Shown here: positions 1 to 12,980 of the stretch, in pieces
How positions within the stretch are numbered: position 1 is the stretch's first letter
Layout of the letters: every line of letters starts with the position of its first letter
Program-made: the position numbers and the translations under genes
From: Stercorarius parasiticus
Lineage: Eukaryota; Chordata; Aves; Charadriiformes; Stercorariidae
Length of the DNA: 64,000 nucleotides
Direction: 5' to 3'
Assembly: GCA_013396915.1 (NCBI GenBank)
Contig: VWZL01002210.1
Span: 321,613-385,612 of the forward strand
The notes under the pieces: generated by a model
The model's database searches: none
What the model saw: only the letters and a program-made list of their open reading frames with translations
What the model was told of the DNA's origin: nothing

Positions 1-124
1 GTAGATATAGTGCTTAGAGATATGGTTTAGTGATGGTTTTGTCAGTGTTAGGTTGACGGTTGGACTAGATGATCTGAAAGGTCCCTTCCAACCTAGGCAA
101 TTCTGTGGTTCTATGATTCTATGA
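1..124 (+). mobile_element. CR1 LINE, 3' end fragment
   Basis: This is the terminal part of a CR1 non-LTR retrotransposon. It carries the typical CR1 3' UTR phrase GGTTGGACTAGATGATCT, then GGTCCCTTCCAACCT, and ends in the short repeats ATTCTGTGG, TTCTATG and ATTCTATG that mark CR1 3' ends. The upstream words 'gtgcttagagatatggttta' and 'cagtgttaggttgacgg' also fit avian CR1 3' UTRs. The copy may continue to the left of the window, so its true 5' truncation point is unknown. No coding sequence remains in the visible part. Confidence 0.9.
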
Positions 125-3100
125 CTTTTCATTTAAAAGTTAACTGCCCATCATCATTTAAATACATTTATCATTACCATTTAAATAATGTTAAAACAAT
201 CCTGCTGACTGGGTATTTTGACATTATTTAGTACAAGTCCCCTGTGATACAGTAATTAGGAGTGGGAGTGTGAATTCTATTTTTAGTGTACATTCTCTAT
301 ATGAGTCACTTCACTTTGTGTCACAATCTCTGTACGTATAAAATAGCATTAATGAATTTTACCTACCTTTGTGGAGGTCAAAATACAAGAATTCCACATT
401 ACCCACCATAAATTCCTTAAAATATATTACATTTTTTAATAACATGTCAAAATTCTTCTTTTATTTCACCTGAATTAAAGAAAGAGGAAAAACCCAACCA
501 AATCTTTAGATTATTTTAATCATTAGAAATCTTTTAATTGAATTGGGCTGATTCTGCCTATTACAAACCATATCTAAGTCCAAATGAAAAGTAATAGGCA
601 AATTATAGCATTGGCCAATATAGTAAGGAGACCATCAGCTATTTCACAAAGAGGAAGTGGTGAATATGGTGATAATTTGGAGAACAGCCAGATCTGGTGT
701 TTCAAATTACTTATTAGTCAGAAAATGTTCCTTGCTTAACTCAGTCTTTTGTTAGAATTGTGTAATCCAGTACTGGATTTTTTAATCTGTGACCTGAAAC
801 AGGATAATATTACAGAATTTACAGCTTAAAATATGTACAAATCAATCACATTTTTATTGTGTGTATCATCTAATTTACAAAAGAGGAGCAATGGTACTAT
901 TTTTTAAAATTATATAGGTCTTAAAAAGGATCAATGTGAAAGATACTCGAATATTTGAATTAAAAAACTTTTAAAATAGAAATATATAGATCACTATAGA
1001 ACCATATAAATTACAAATATAAATACATTGAAATATATAATATGACCTATTAATATTTTATACTTTTATAGGAGCAAATGCAACAAATTGATAAAATCTA
1101 AAGATTGTTTTATGCAGCTTGAACTTTCATTGAAAAGTTTAATTGAATTCATGATCTACTTTCAAAGCAAATATAAGCATATTTTAAAAAGAGAGAAACC
1201 CAAGAAGGATTATGTTAAATAAGGTACTGATTTTGCAAATTGTTGTCTATGATCAAAAGCTTAAGACCTTACTGTTAATAAAAAAAAAATACAGAACAAA
1301 AAGAACAAGATAGATTCCACTGTGCTTGAGAAAAATGCAGTTCATAATACATTCATACATTTAAATATGCAAATTTTATTAACAAATAATATTATTGCTA
1401 AATTTTTCACCGTTATTTAAAGTACGAATATGCTTATCTTTTTCTTTGACACTTGTGTGCCTAGTAGAGTTGGTGCTGCAATAATTCCACTTAACTCATT
1501 TTTTGTGATGGAGTATGAATGAACTTTTCCCCCTGTTTTTAAGGAATGGACTGAATCAAGTAGAAAGAGATGGTTCCTGGAAACATGAAAATGATCAAAC
1601 TTTAAAATCCTCCAGCAGTGTTAGACTGTGAAAATTTTCATTACTTTGGTGAGTTGTGAAAGATTCAGTAGTATGAATGAAGTCAAGAGAAAATATTTAC
1701 CAGTGTAAGGGTCTTACGGTCTAGTCCAGGAACATTCAACTGGCAGACAATGGGAAGTGTAAATGCTACACTTCAATCCCTGAATTAATGTGATTGAAAA
1801 ACATTGTATGACAAAGTGGGTCGGTACTTGCTTGAAAGAAGGTAATATGTTCAATCATATAAACAAAGGCATTCTGTTAGTAGAAGGCATTGTGTTTCGG
1901 TCTACTGTATGATCTATAGTGTGATCGAAACAGTATTTATTAAAATCAGCAGAAACAATATATGAGAACAGGAGAAAAAGAATTCTTAGCTAGTGACCAG
2001 TGATGTGTACTTACTGGCCACTACACCAACTTTATCTTATTATCATTCTTATAACTGATTTTATAATACTGAAAATGCAAGAGCATAGAATGAGGTTTTG
2101 CATGTATGGAGTTTATTCAAACAAATATTTCTTTCTGTTATGTGGGTTTTGGGCATTAAAAAAAGCAACAGTAGTCTCACTTCTAATATGCAGTGATACC
2201 TTAGATTTTAAAGAATAGTTTCCTATCTGGACTGGAAACCTGTGAGACAAATTTTAGCTTAGAGGGGAATTTTCTTTGTAAGAATAAACCTTTGAAAAGA
2301 GAGTATCAGTGAAGAATGCTGATATTACTTTTATCTATAAAGCTCAGGAGAAGGAACAAGAAATTGAGACTTTTATTTTCTGCCAGACTTTTTTTTTTTT
2401 AACATTGGAGGTTGTTCAAAATCCTTTTTTTTTTGGACTGCTACACAGGCAGTGGGGAGACAGCTATGATGAGATGGTTAAAACTCCTACTGGGAGATGT
2501 AGTAAAGATGACACAGTTTTATCCCTCAGTTCGCTATCTGCTTGTAAACAACCGGGTGTGGGATTGAAAATAAATGATGAGCTGGAGAAAAGATGGCTCA
2601 GGATTCAGTCAGAGCATTAAGTTTTCTGGAACCATCTAGGAGGGATAGACTGATACAAAGCTATAATTTTGGAAGTGGTCTATGCCTTTAAACTGGAATA
2701 GGGACACATACAAGGATATTCAAGTAGGGAAGGAAAGTTAAGACTTCAAAATTTTGACAAATTATGTTGTCATCTGTAGTAGAAGATGAGTGCAGGAATA
2801 GAGCGTCATGGACATTTTTCATGACCTTTTTCCTGGGCAAATTCCATGACTTAATCTATGAGTTTTGAGTCACTTCCACCAAATCTTGAGGACCTACAAA
2901 TTCAAAAAGTGTCTAAATACTACTTTTGTTCAGAATACACTTTTATAGTTTCAGATTTTACAGTTTTTCATTTAATTGCCTTAACAATTGTTCTTGATCA
3001 TCTTTACTCAAGAAAAGGAGGTGAAAAAGACTGTGGTAGTACATATACATTTAATCTATATTTGAGTGTTATGTGAGTTATGTAAGTTTACACATAAAAA

Positions 3101-5209
3101 TTGGTCAAGCACAGATAGAAAGTAAAAGTCAACTGCACTCAGTTTCCAGACATACCTAAGGTTGTGTAACAAACTTAAATTCATCCCAGCTAAGATCAGG
3201 GATTTTACTTAAATGTCTAAGTGAAGCAACTAAATTTGGGAGAGTTGAATTTGTTAATTATGAGGATATATAACTTTTCCAATAATACTATTCAGCTAGG
3301 GAAAGGACAAGCAATTTTGTCTTTACATAAAACAACAAACTTTTCTGTATTAATTCTATGGTAAGAATTGTGAGGCAGTTAGTTCTGTAGATAAAAGTCA
3401 TTTTTGTGGAGATAAATAGGATCGCCAAGTTTGTCCTTCCAATTCCATTTGTACTGAGTGAGTCATTTGAGTCAGTCCATTTGAACTGAGTAACTTTATT
3501 GTAACAAAGTGAGGCTTCTCACTGCTAAAGCTTTACCTTCTGTTACCCCTCCAAAGTTTGAAAACACAACTTTTGAGATTAAAGTATTTTTCATGCTGTG
3601 ATTTGGCAGTTGATAGACTAGACTTACCTCAATCAGTAAAGCAGAGCATTATTGGTTCAAAAAATAGAGGATGAAACTGAAAAAAAAATATTTTCACAGT
3701 TGAAATAACCTTATAATTTTTTTCTACATATCTAAGTGTTCTTCACTTCCTAAGGCCATTACACTTTGTCTGGATTAGTCTTTGAAGATAGTCTTTGTCT
3801 ATTTCTCTACCTTGTTGAAATTTGGGGTAAGTTTTGTATGTAACTATACGTTAACTAATAGGTTTACTTTATGTAGAGATATAAAATCCTATCAAATAAA
3901 TAAATGAATATTTAAAGTTTTCCTCACACAAATGTCTTTTGCAACTAGAAATATAGCACTGATGCACATACAAATCCTACTACTCTAGTGCATTGATTTG
4001 GCTTATAAAAGGGCTTTTAGAAAACAATGACAACCAGTACACTTTAGGTTTTTGTGGGCTTGCTTTAATATATGCGAGAGGCCAGTCCTGTAAAATATGC
4101 TCCATCATCCAAGGGTTTCAACAGCAGTCCATTCACTTTTAAGCTTTGTTTAGTCAATAAACTAAGCATCGATTAAAAGATGGATTTCATTTTTTGTGGA
4201 GCAACACAGTACTGGATAATAAGTCCTTGCTATAAGATGCTGCTGATGATATCACTTTAAGTTTAAACTGAATTTTCTTGACACAGGCTGCTTTAAAGTC
4301 AGTATAATTTTAAATCTATATAACTGTAACAATAAACTGTTGGATATAGATATGTATCCAAACACACTCATGGTAAATGTAAATTGTTTTACCATCACTG
4401 ACCCATGGACAAATACCTATAAGCTCAATGATCTGTAAATCAATATTGGCTTTATAATCATTAGATGATAACATTTTACAGATACTGTGTTGAGCACTAG
4501 ACTGTGATACTTCCTGAATGACGTTAATGGCTTATACTTAAAGATTATGAGAGATAGCTCCCACTTAATATTGAGCCTAGTTGTACTTCGGCACTTCATA
4601 GACAGAAGGTAAGTTTTGTGTTACTGAAAAGAGTAAAATTTATGCAGCCATGAGAATCAGTATGGTGGCTGTAATTTGCTTATAAAATAATATGCTGGCA
4701 AATACAGCTAAATCTGTCAGTTAGTAATCATTCATTTGAAATTCATTAACTACGTAACACTTGTGAATGCATCAGAAGTATTCTGTATAGTAGTGGAGTT
4801 TAGTGGGAAGACTATATTGCACCTTTTTAATGTTGATTGCTCAATATTTCACTTATCCAGACATGATTGTATTTTCTGCCTTTTTTTATTATTTTTTACA
4901 ACAGATGGGTACAGTGGCTGTGTAATCTTGATCAGGAGGAAATACAAAATATGTGGGGGTGGTGTGATATCAGCACAGTTTGCTACAACAGAAACTTGTA
5001 TGTGAGTTTCAAGACTGGACAGAGATACTTTTTTTAGTGAACATGTTTTATTTAGTGTAAGCCTCAGTATTCCATATGTTATTCAGAAATAATGAAAGGT
5101 TGTCCCGGGTCTTTAATATTCAAGGAAATGTAAGAGAAGTGCACAAAGCAGCACTCTGCAGAATGAGGATCAACATTTGCTTTTGTTTAAATTCCTTTAT
5201 GTCTTTCGA
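125..5209. other. Unique AT-rich non-coding DNA
   Basis: I see no gene or recognisable mobile element here. Open frames are short (100 codons or fewer) and have no family resemblance. Short homopolymers such as T runs near 2391-2400 and 2425-2434 interrupt the sequence. One weak splice-bounded open segment at 4905-5001 is listed separately. Confidence 0.6.
4905..5001 (+). other. Possible exon-like segment (weak)
   Basis: A pyrimidine-rich stretch ending in ACAACAG at 4904 is followed by 97 bases and then GTGAGT, a good donor hexamer. One frame is open for 32 codons, starting TGG GTA CAG and ending TTG TAT, with one leading base completing an upstream codon. A second frame is also open, so openness alone proves little. 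The predicted peptide is rich in Trp and Cys and matches nothing I recognise. It may be chance. Confidence 0.12.
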
Positions 5210-5320
5210 AGTCATAGAAACTAGGGCTGGAGATGACTAACAGAGGCCACCTACTCCAGTCCTCATAATTCAGAAAAGGAGCGACTATTCCTTGGAACAT
5301 AAGACTGGGAGGGAACAACA
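5210..5320 (-). repeat. Possible degraded CR1-like fragment
   Basis: The words TCATAGAAACTAGGGCTGGA and 'gaggccacctactccagtcc' resemble the reverse complement of a CR1 3' UTR (catagaat ... tggaagggacct ... tctagtccag). Divergence is high and the terminal octamers are not repeated, so an unrelated old repeat is equally possible. Confidence 0.25.
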
Positions 5321-6147
5321 GGACTGTCAGTGGATTTTAGCATTGGATCCAACACAAAATAGATGATAGTTATGAAAGTTCTCATAGCTACTCGATATAT
5401 TACAAACCATAAATGCTGCCTGTGATCCTTTAGCAACATTAAGAACTATAGCACAAGTCAAAACTGCAAAATGCCAGAAAGATGTGAAAGAATCCTGAGC
5501 AGTCTTGATCTTAAAGCACACCTTGTCCAGCAATACACAATAGATCAAAACAGTTTATTGTACCCTGTCAGTCTTGTCTGGGAGGCAAAAATTTACCCAT
5601 TTGCCCCAGATGAATGATACATTTTAACATGAGTATATCAGTGGGAGAGAATAAAAGACTTTAAATGCTAAGGCAAATGCTCATACACCTGTTTGTACAT
5701 TATTTAGATGTCAGAGAAAGTTGAAAGATACAGGAAAAACTGTGGAGGGGAAATAAAGTCTTTTCTGACCTCCATACATGATTAAAAAAAATCCCAAATC
5801 ATGGCTTAGCACAGTATAAGTATGGCTCAAACCAACAGATTCCTTTGATGATACTGATATATTGGATACCTTAATTTCTAATCCAAAGAGTACTCCTTTT
5901 TTTTTTCTTTTTTTTAATACAGTTTCTTGCCTAAGCTTGTTAAACTCCATTTTAAATTAACATAGATTGTTTGCTTGTACTGCTCAGTCTGGAAGATTGT
6001 TCCAGAAGTTATGGTTTGTTTTGTTTTTTTTTTGTTAGACAACTATTTTCAGTCTGCATTTTCTTACAGCCATCTGCTTGATCTTATAACAGTATTAATA
6101 TTTAATCCTTTAATTTAAATAGTTCCTTTTCATCCTATATATATATC
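5321..6147. other. Unique AT-rich non-coding DNA
   Basis: No gene or mobile element is recognised. T-rich homopolymers occur around 5897-5916 and 6020-6033. A short TA run directly precedes the CR1 3' end at 6148. Confidence 0.55.
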
Positions 6148-6565
6148 ACAGAAACACAGAATGGTTGAGGCTGGAAAGGACCTCTGGAGGTCGTCTTGAT
6201 CAACCCCTCTGCTTAAGCAGCGCCACCTAGAGCAGGTTACCCAGAACCATGTCCAGCGTGCTTTTGAGTATCTCCAAGGATGGAGACTCCTCAACCTCTC
6301 CGGGCCGCCTGTTCCAGTCCTTAGTTACCCTCACAGTAAAAACGTGTTTCCTTATGCTCAGAAGACGCCTCCTGTGTTTCACTTTATGCCCATTGCCTCT
6401 CGTCCTGTCACTGGACACCACTGAAAAGAGCCTGGCTCCATCTTTTTACTTCCCCCCTTTAGGTATTTATACATGTTGATAAGATCCCCCCTGAGCCTTC
6501 TCTTCTCTAGTGAGAAAGATATATATCTGGCCTGTCTTTGTAGAGATGATTTGTCCCATCTCAGC
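6148..6565 (-). mobile_element. CR1 LINE fragment, C-terminus of ORF2 plus 3' UTR
   Basis: The element runs on the minus strand, with its 3' end at 6148 (TCACAGAAACACAGAATGG in plus orientation) and its 5' truncation near 6565. The minus-strand frame encodes the familiar C-terminal end of CR1 ORF2: the FSLEKRRLRGDLI motif (from the frame at 6379-6567), then [12 protein letters not shown], a [17 protein letters not shown] segment and [10 protein letters not shown] (frame at 6227-6421). The two pieces lie in different frames, so at least one frameshift has occurred. This region lies downstream of the reverse transcriptase catalytic core, which is absent. It is a dead 5'-truncated copy of the usual CR1 type. 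Confidence 0.93.
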
Positions 6566-8517
6566 ATTTGCTTGTTGCACTAAACAAGCAAAGATATTTT
6601 AATCTCCCTTCTTAAAAAAAATAGACTATTCACTATATCTTCCCAGTAGATCTTCATGCATGTTCCATGAACCTAGATTATCAAATTTATGCAAGGTATT
6701 TCAGGAGAGGGCTGACTGATCTTAGAGTGTTTTAATAAAACTTTATCTTTATTCAAAAGCATTGTCTATAAATTCCTGTCTGATACTTCTCTAATCTCTT
6801 CTCAAAAAGCATCGTGTCCTAGTCATTTCTCACACAGCCTTCTCCATGGGTTACCCGTCTTTCCAGCCAGTGACTGGAAGTTCTAACTAAAACCTTCTAT
6901 AAGGCAAATTAAATTATCCTTTACCTTACCCACAGGGGTCATACTGAGCCATCCCTTACCCTTGTCCAGGCCAGTGTGATTTATACTTGCTTGCAAGCTT
7001 GTGTCACTACATAGGCAGTTCAGCAGTTAACACGCACTACTAACCTAAATAGAAACTTTAAACCTAGAGAAATTGTTATTTCTTTATTAATTGATCCTAT
7101 CTTTGACCAATGGTCCCTCTGCTTGCAATATCAAGCCAAAATGTTAATAGATTGAAGAAATATCTGCAGCTCACCTCTTTTAATGATGTATTTATTTCAG
7201 TAGCGGTGTGTGCATCACATTATGAAAATAACAACAGCAGGAAAACTTTATTCTTATTCTTACATATTTGGCCACTCCAGCTTATGGGTTGGAAAGCTTC
7301 TTTGCTTTTTAAGACCACAAAATGGAAACCAAAGGTAAATTTTTTTTAAATTTTAAGTGTTATTTTATTGATGGTATAATATATTTATGATTCTAAGCCA
7401 ATCAACTGGTCCATTCTAGTAAATAGTAGTGTAAATTTAATATTAGAGGACTGTTTATCTAAGCACACAGAGAAACTGATGGGTTTTTTTAAGGATTTGC
7501 AAAAGAATTAGCGTGAAAGAGGACAAAGTCAGAATAAGTAGTTCAATTACAAATTCAAAGTGATTATCGTTTTGCAGCATTTTTCCAGATTTTTTCAGTG
7601 CTGTGTCACCTGCTCCTTTTCCTCATACTACGTACTCCTTACCGAATCAGATTGTCTTTCCAGAATTCCTTACACAGCCTCCATTTCTTATGTTAGCTCA
7701 GAGCTGAATTTGTATGGGGACCCGAAACTACCTCACCCACTTGGGCTGGATTATTTTTTACTCTGTTTCATTGGTCTAGACACAGATCTTGCTTTTAGAG
7801 GGAACATATTATGTTGTAGTACTATGCAGTAGAGAGCCAATACTTTCTACACTTCACTGTTTAGGATAATATCTCTGGTATATCCTTACAGATGAGAAAA
7901 TACATAAAATATTTGATTTTCTGAACTACTGGGTTGTGATTTTTTTTAGGTTAATGGAAACACTGTCTGAAACTTTTAATCTGTGCTATGGTTCATCCAT
8001 CTTTTCTGTCTTCTTTCTTATTCATATTTTCCTGTTTATACTTTTTCCCTTGCTTAAAATAAAATTTTAAAAAGCAATCTCAGTGTTGTGTTGTTATTTC
8101 TGATTCATCTCAGCTGTTGCTGGTGTTAAATGCACACATTTAAAAAAGCAGTGTTATATTGATGAAGGGAAAGTAGGCACTTAGTCTTCATCTTCATTAG
8201 TTAGTTAAGCAGTAAGAGGATTTGGGACAGGGCTGCATCTTAATAATCTAATTGATCAGTTTTTAGTCTGGTTCCTTATCCACTTTCAGTGTAGGTTGAT
8301 TTGAACTCTTCCAAAGAAATCTGAGTATGGTTTGGGAGTTAGCTGGGCCCACAGATCATTCACAAAATGTAATTTGCATATGGTCATCCTGATCTGAAGA
8401 GTAAAGAACTTTAACAGTATGTCTGTATGCTGTTTCTGTATGCTTGTGGGTCAGAATATAGCCCTGGCACTGTTTATGAGTGTGGATTTATTTTTTTTCC
8501 CCTGACTTAAACTACAG

Positions 8518-8588
8518 CATACATCTCAAAGTTGCTTCCTGAAAAAGCTGTCCCAATTGTTCCAGGGACACCTAAATTCCTATCAAAG
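8518..8588 (+). other. Candidate internal exon (71 bp)
   Basis: A textbook acceptor precedes this segment: a T/C-rich tract at about 8488-8502, a possible branch point CTGAC or CTTAAAC, and then CTACAG ending at 8517. A good donor, AAG|GTATGT, follows at 8588/8589. Between them one frame is open for 23 codons after two leading bases. It gives a plausible peptide containing KLLPEKAVPIVPGTPKFLSK and ends on a codon boundary. A second frame is also open. No family is recognised, and no neighbouring exon is visible in the window. It could be an exon of a host gene with very long introns, or chance. Confidence 0.25.
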
Positions 8589-10753
8589 GTATGTATGCTT
8601 CCTTCTACTATTTTACCTCTGAAGCCTCATCACAACCTACTTAATCACACAAAATATAGAGGTGCATGAATGTGATTCTCTGTCCCAGGTCAAATTCTTT
8701 CACTAACTTTACTATCATTAGAACTTTTGGCTGAGGTGTGGGACTCATGTATAAAATCATTCTGTTTCCTCAGCAGAAAAATTCATATGTCCAAGGAGTT
8801 CCACCTCCTTTCCCACTAGTTCATTATTAACTCTCCCCAGAAGAAGAATGTTTTCTGGTTTTTATCAGTATTATCAGTTATTTAGTAGAGCAAGTATTGA
8901 AATGCAGAATATCTCCCTCAAGACTAATATTTTTAAAATGTGGTGTAGAGTCATTCCTTTTCTTCTCCTTGTTTACCCAACAAATTAGTTAGTAACTAGT
9001 TAGTTAAATTAGTTTCTTTCTTGAAACCAAAGATTCAGTTTTCATGTAGCCTGTGTTATCTGTCACTATCATGACATCTACATAGGTAATAATGGTTATG
9101 CCTTGGTGACCCAGTCTCAGGGAACAAAATGTTGTACTACCTGTACACCAACCATTACCTCTATCCCAAAATACATACTTTGTAGCAGAAGGTGTAGTAG
9201 TAGAATAGAAACAGACAGAGAAGAAACTATAAAATAATGTTGGCTTGCTTTTAGGCTAAGTATGGTCATCATCTGCTTGAGAGAGCTAGGATTGACAGTG
9301 ATAGTAAATATACGTTTAGCAACTACTGACCACCCTGTTAGAGGACGACTGTAACAGATTTGAATTCCTCCACAACAGTGTACCTGCCAGTGTCTTTAAC
9401 GTTTGTACTCACAGTCAGGGCTAATGGCCATTTGTTATCTTTGGAAAGATGGACTGGTCTTTTCTATAGGACAATGAAGTTGGAACCAGTCTTCTTTTAG
9501 CAAGGACAATGAACCATGAAATTGGGCAGAGATAGCAGTGAATCAATGTAGCTCACACAGAAACAAAAAGCCCAGTACTAGACAGCAAAAATGTTTGTGA
9601 TTTTTTTTTTTTTTTAATCTTCACTCTTTCTGTTGCCTGATCTGCCTGTGGGCATTGTTGTCTTTCAAATGTTTTACATGTATTATATCAAAAACTTTAA
9701 CAACTTTTATATCTGAAATCTTGACTGATATCTGTGTTATAATTGTTCTGTAACAGAGAAGAAATCAATATGCAAAGAAACATTATGTTGCTGTTCCCAT
9801 GAGATCTTGGGCCCTATTCCTATTTGGATAGTCATTTTGCCTTTCATATTTTTCCCCCTCTTGTCTTGTTTACCTCTTTCTGTCCCTATGTTTTCTCCAT
9901 GCCACTTCTTCTGGAGAAATATAGCTCCCATGGCTTCCTAATTCCACTCTTCCTGTTTCCTGCAGGAAAATAGAACGCTAACTGTTTTCCAGAGTCTGCA
10001 AACAGAGAAGCCAGATGGCCATTTGAGCAGAGAAAGCATCTGATGGCTACCTGCCTATCTGCTAGCTGTAGAAACTGGCTGCAGTGTGCTATACTGGATA
10101 CTCAGTGGTGCAGAGACAAGAACAGAGCTTTGACACCAGAATGAGGAACCAGATGAGATGCTGAAAAAAACAATAATGGCAGGCATTTTTCTGATATGTC
10201 CTGTTTCCTCAAGTGAAAATAAAAATTCAGCAAAGGTTGACCATTTGTTGAGCCCTGCAGACAGTATGCATTTTTCTTTTGTTTTATTATTAGTTTTGCT
10301 ACTCATGTTCATCAGCTGACTTCTTGTATGTCTCTACTTTTGCTCAGTTGTGGTGTTCTATGGGCCAATTTAATTTCCAAAAGAACGAAAATTAAAAGAA
10401 ATTACATTCCTACCATTAATCACATTTTTCAGAATGCTACGTCTATATCTAAAGGTGGACAGTAAATGATCAGAGAAGATGAAAACAGGGGATCTCTCTT
10501 CAAAGATGAAAGTAGGCTTTGACTGTCTTTCACATTAGAATTAATAATATATACTTAAAAGAAAAATCTATAAAAAATTACTACCTGAATTTACTCCTAT
10601 GAGAAAATGCCTGGTTTTCCCTGTGCAATTGGTATCTAAAGTAAATGTGTTAGGTCTTTTCCATTTTGATTTTTTTGTGTTATGCCCACTGTTGCATGAA
10701 TTGAAAAGATTTTTGCGTTCACTTTCTCACTTATTCCAAGTTCTGTTATTTGC

Positions 10754-10808
10754 GTTTTGGTTTTTTTTGGTTTGTTTTTTTTTGTTTTGGTTTTGGTTTG
10801 TTTTTTTT
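10754..10808. repeat. T/G-rich low-complexity tract
   Basis: Runs of T are interrupted by GG or G (ggtttttttt, ggtttg, gttttggttttgg). The 100-codon open frame across 10599-10901, rich in Phe, Leu and Trp, is a by-product of this composition and not a gene. Confidence 0.85.
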
Positions 10809-12069
10809 GCATTATCTGTGTTCAAGTTGTTTAAGTTGTCAATGTGGTTGATAATGCATATTAAAAGCAAATTTTTTTTCTTACTTTTCCTGATGATTTA
10901 AGGCATTCCTGAGATTCCTGAGACCCAAGGAATTAAAACTGGCTTGATTCAGTATTTTCTGCTTAAGTACAACATTCAAAATATCACTTTTATACAATTA
11001 TGAAATGTGCTTTGTATAATTCTTGGAGCATAAAAAAAACAGTTGCACATAACTGAGAAGACAATTTTTATGGACATCTGATCACAATCAAGGGTTGCAA
11101 AAAGGAAAGACCTTCTTATTTAACCATAAGAATCAAATTCTTCAGGCAATTTCTCTGGAGTTTGTTCATGAAGCATTCCTCCTGGTAGATCTGGAGGAAA
11201 ACATGAGATAAATTTTGGAAGAAAAATAAACAAAAGAAAACCACATCATTGGTTCAGAGTGAACAGTGAGAAGACAGTACTGAATTAAGCTAAATTAGAT
11301 TTACTAGGGTGTCTGACATAAATACAGTTTTGTGTTTATTATTAGTGGAGGCAGCATCTGCTTTAACAGAAGATGGTGTATTTTAACACTGCTACATATA
11401 TATTTGGAAGGCAGCAAATACACACGTGGAAAAAAGTTCCATCTTACTGATACGTGTCAGAGTTTCTGTATGTGATATTTAAGAAAACCTTTAATGTTGC
11501 TTAGTGAGCATTATATTATATTCATATTTTGTTGATTGTCTTCCTTGGTAGTTCAGAAACTTCACCACCACCTATGTGAATCTAATTGGGATCCCTGTTG
11601 TTGCCAAGATTCCTTTTTATCTCCAGATGGGAGTGCAAAGACAGCTTGTGATGCTCTCAACAGAAGTTCCTGATAGAGTTGTATGAAATCTGGTGGAACA
11701 ACTGAAGCCATCTAGTATCCAGCTCTGCATATATGAGACTACTGGGGAAAGAAAGAGGTTTTTGGGGGAGAGGAAGAAATATGCAGGGAAAAGGAAAGAT
11801 CATGTCAAGACCAGCCTGAAATCTGGCTCTTTGGGGTAACTATGCGATCACAAACAGTTATTCAAGGTCAGAACACCTGTATAAATGAAGTGACTTATGA
11901 CAGACTGGTCTACAAGCACCTTTGCTGCTCATTCTGCTAGTTGTACTTGGAGAGGCCTTCTCTTTAACACAGATTAACAGAATTCTTGTGGTTTTATCTC
12001 TATGTCTGTAATTAGGAAATTTCTACATTGCTCATCAAAACTAAGGGCTGGATAGATTCTCAGCATAGG

Positions 12070-12650
12070 TATGATAGGTTGACCTTGGCTGGCTGCCAGG
12101 TGTCTGCCAAGCTGCTTTCTCACTCCTGATCCCCCCTCAACATAGGGAGAAAATATGATGGAAAAGCTCATAGATTGAGATAAGGACATGGAGATCATTT
12201 GCCAGTTACTGTCACAGGCAAAACAGACTCAATTTAGGGAAATTAGTTTAATTTATTGACAATTATTTGTAACAGAGTAGGACAGCAAGAAACAAAAACA
12301 GAACTAAAATCTCCCTCCTCCCCGCCCCCCACCGTGCTTCTTCCCAGGTTCAGCTTCGCTCCTGACTTTTCTACCTCCCCCCCCAGCCTCAATCAGCCCA
12401 AGGTGATGGAAAACGGGGTTGCAGTCAGTTCATAATGCTTTGTCTCTGCCACTCCTTCCTCCTCACATTCTTTCACTGCTCCAGCATGAGGTCCCTCCCA
12501 CAAGATGCCATCCTTCATTAACTGCTCCAATGTGGGTCCTTCCCATGGGCTGTAATTCTTCAAGAACTGCTTCAGCATGGATCCCCCATGGGACATGGTT
12601 CCTGCCAGAAAATCTCCTCTTGCATGGGCTCCTCTGCACAGGCTGCAGAG
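12070..12650 (-). mobile_element. Avian ERV LTR, truncated copy (same family as 14365-15926)
   Basis: The left edge reads 'tatgataggttgacc', matching the left edge of the fuller copy at 14365 (tgtcgtaggttgacc). The same ordered blocks follow: 'ggctgccaggtgtctgcc', 'agggagaaaatatgatg', 'gagataaggacatggagatc', 'aatttattgacaatt', the C-rich block near 12313-12330, and then 'ctgctccagcatg' units spaced about 45-48 bases apart. Homology fades after 12650, well short of the other end of the LTR, so the U3/promoter part is missing. The sense strand of the LTR is inferred to be minus, because the fuller copy begins TGTATTGG on that strand. Frames at 12393-12596 and 12419-12718 are non-coding LTR sequence. 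Confidence 0.8.
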
Positions 12651-12980
12651 AGAGAAGTAATATTTTCAGTAAACTGTCTTTGAAGAAGGCTGTGTTGATG
12701 TTTTTGAGTATTTTTTAATTCTTCTATTTGAAGGGGAAGATTTTTGTCTCAGTAATATTTGTTGGACTAGGTTGCCTTGCAATTATTAATAATTATCAGA
12801 TTAATGCTTCATGTAGAATGACAGGAAGCATTTCTGCTTTTAGAAATGGGAGGATTTAGATAATGTATGCTCCCATGCCACTATTACTACACATCGAACC
12901 TACTCTGGTCTCCCATGACTGTTAAATAGTGAATCTTGAAAGCAAATAATGAGCTACAAATTGAATGTAATTTAGGACAC
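12651..12980. other. Short unique spacer between LTRs
   Basis: About 330 bases of AT-rich sequence separate the truncated LTR from the next solo LTR. It contains no primer-binding site, no polypurine tract and no retroviral coding sequence that I can see, which argues against the flanking LTRs forming one provirus. Confidence 0.5.
12976..12980 (+). repeat. Possible target-site duplication, left copy (GACAC)
   Basis: The five bases GACAC directly precede the TGTACT left end of the solo LTR. GATAC directly follows the right end, ACAACA, at 13818-13822. Four of five bases agree, as expected for an old 5-bp duplication of the ERVL type. The right boundary is uncertain by a few bases. Confidence 0.4.

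Larger units (their letters stand above)
6566..12069. other. Unique AT-rich non-coding DNA
   Basis: This 5.5 kb stretch has no recognisable gene or transposon. It includes a T run at about 9601-9616, a T/G-rich tract at 10754-10808 and an exon-like segment at 8518-8588, all listed separately. The other open frames are short and composition-driven. Confidence 0.55.

Noticed and set aside
10599..10901. 100-codon hydrophobic open frame resembling a membrane protein
   Set aside because: The Phe/Leu/Trp-rich part is encoded by a T/G low-complexity tract.
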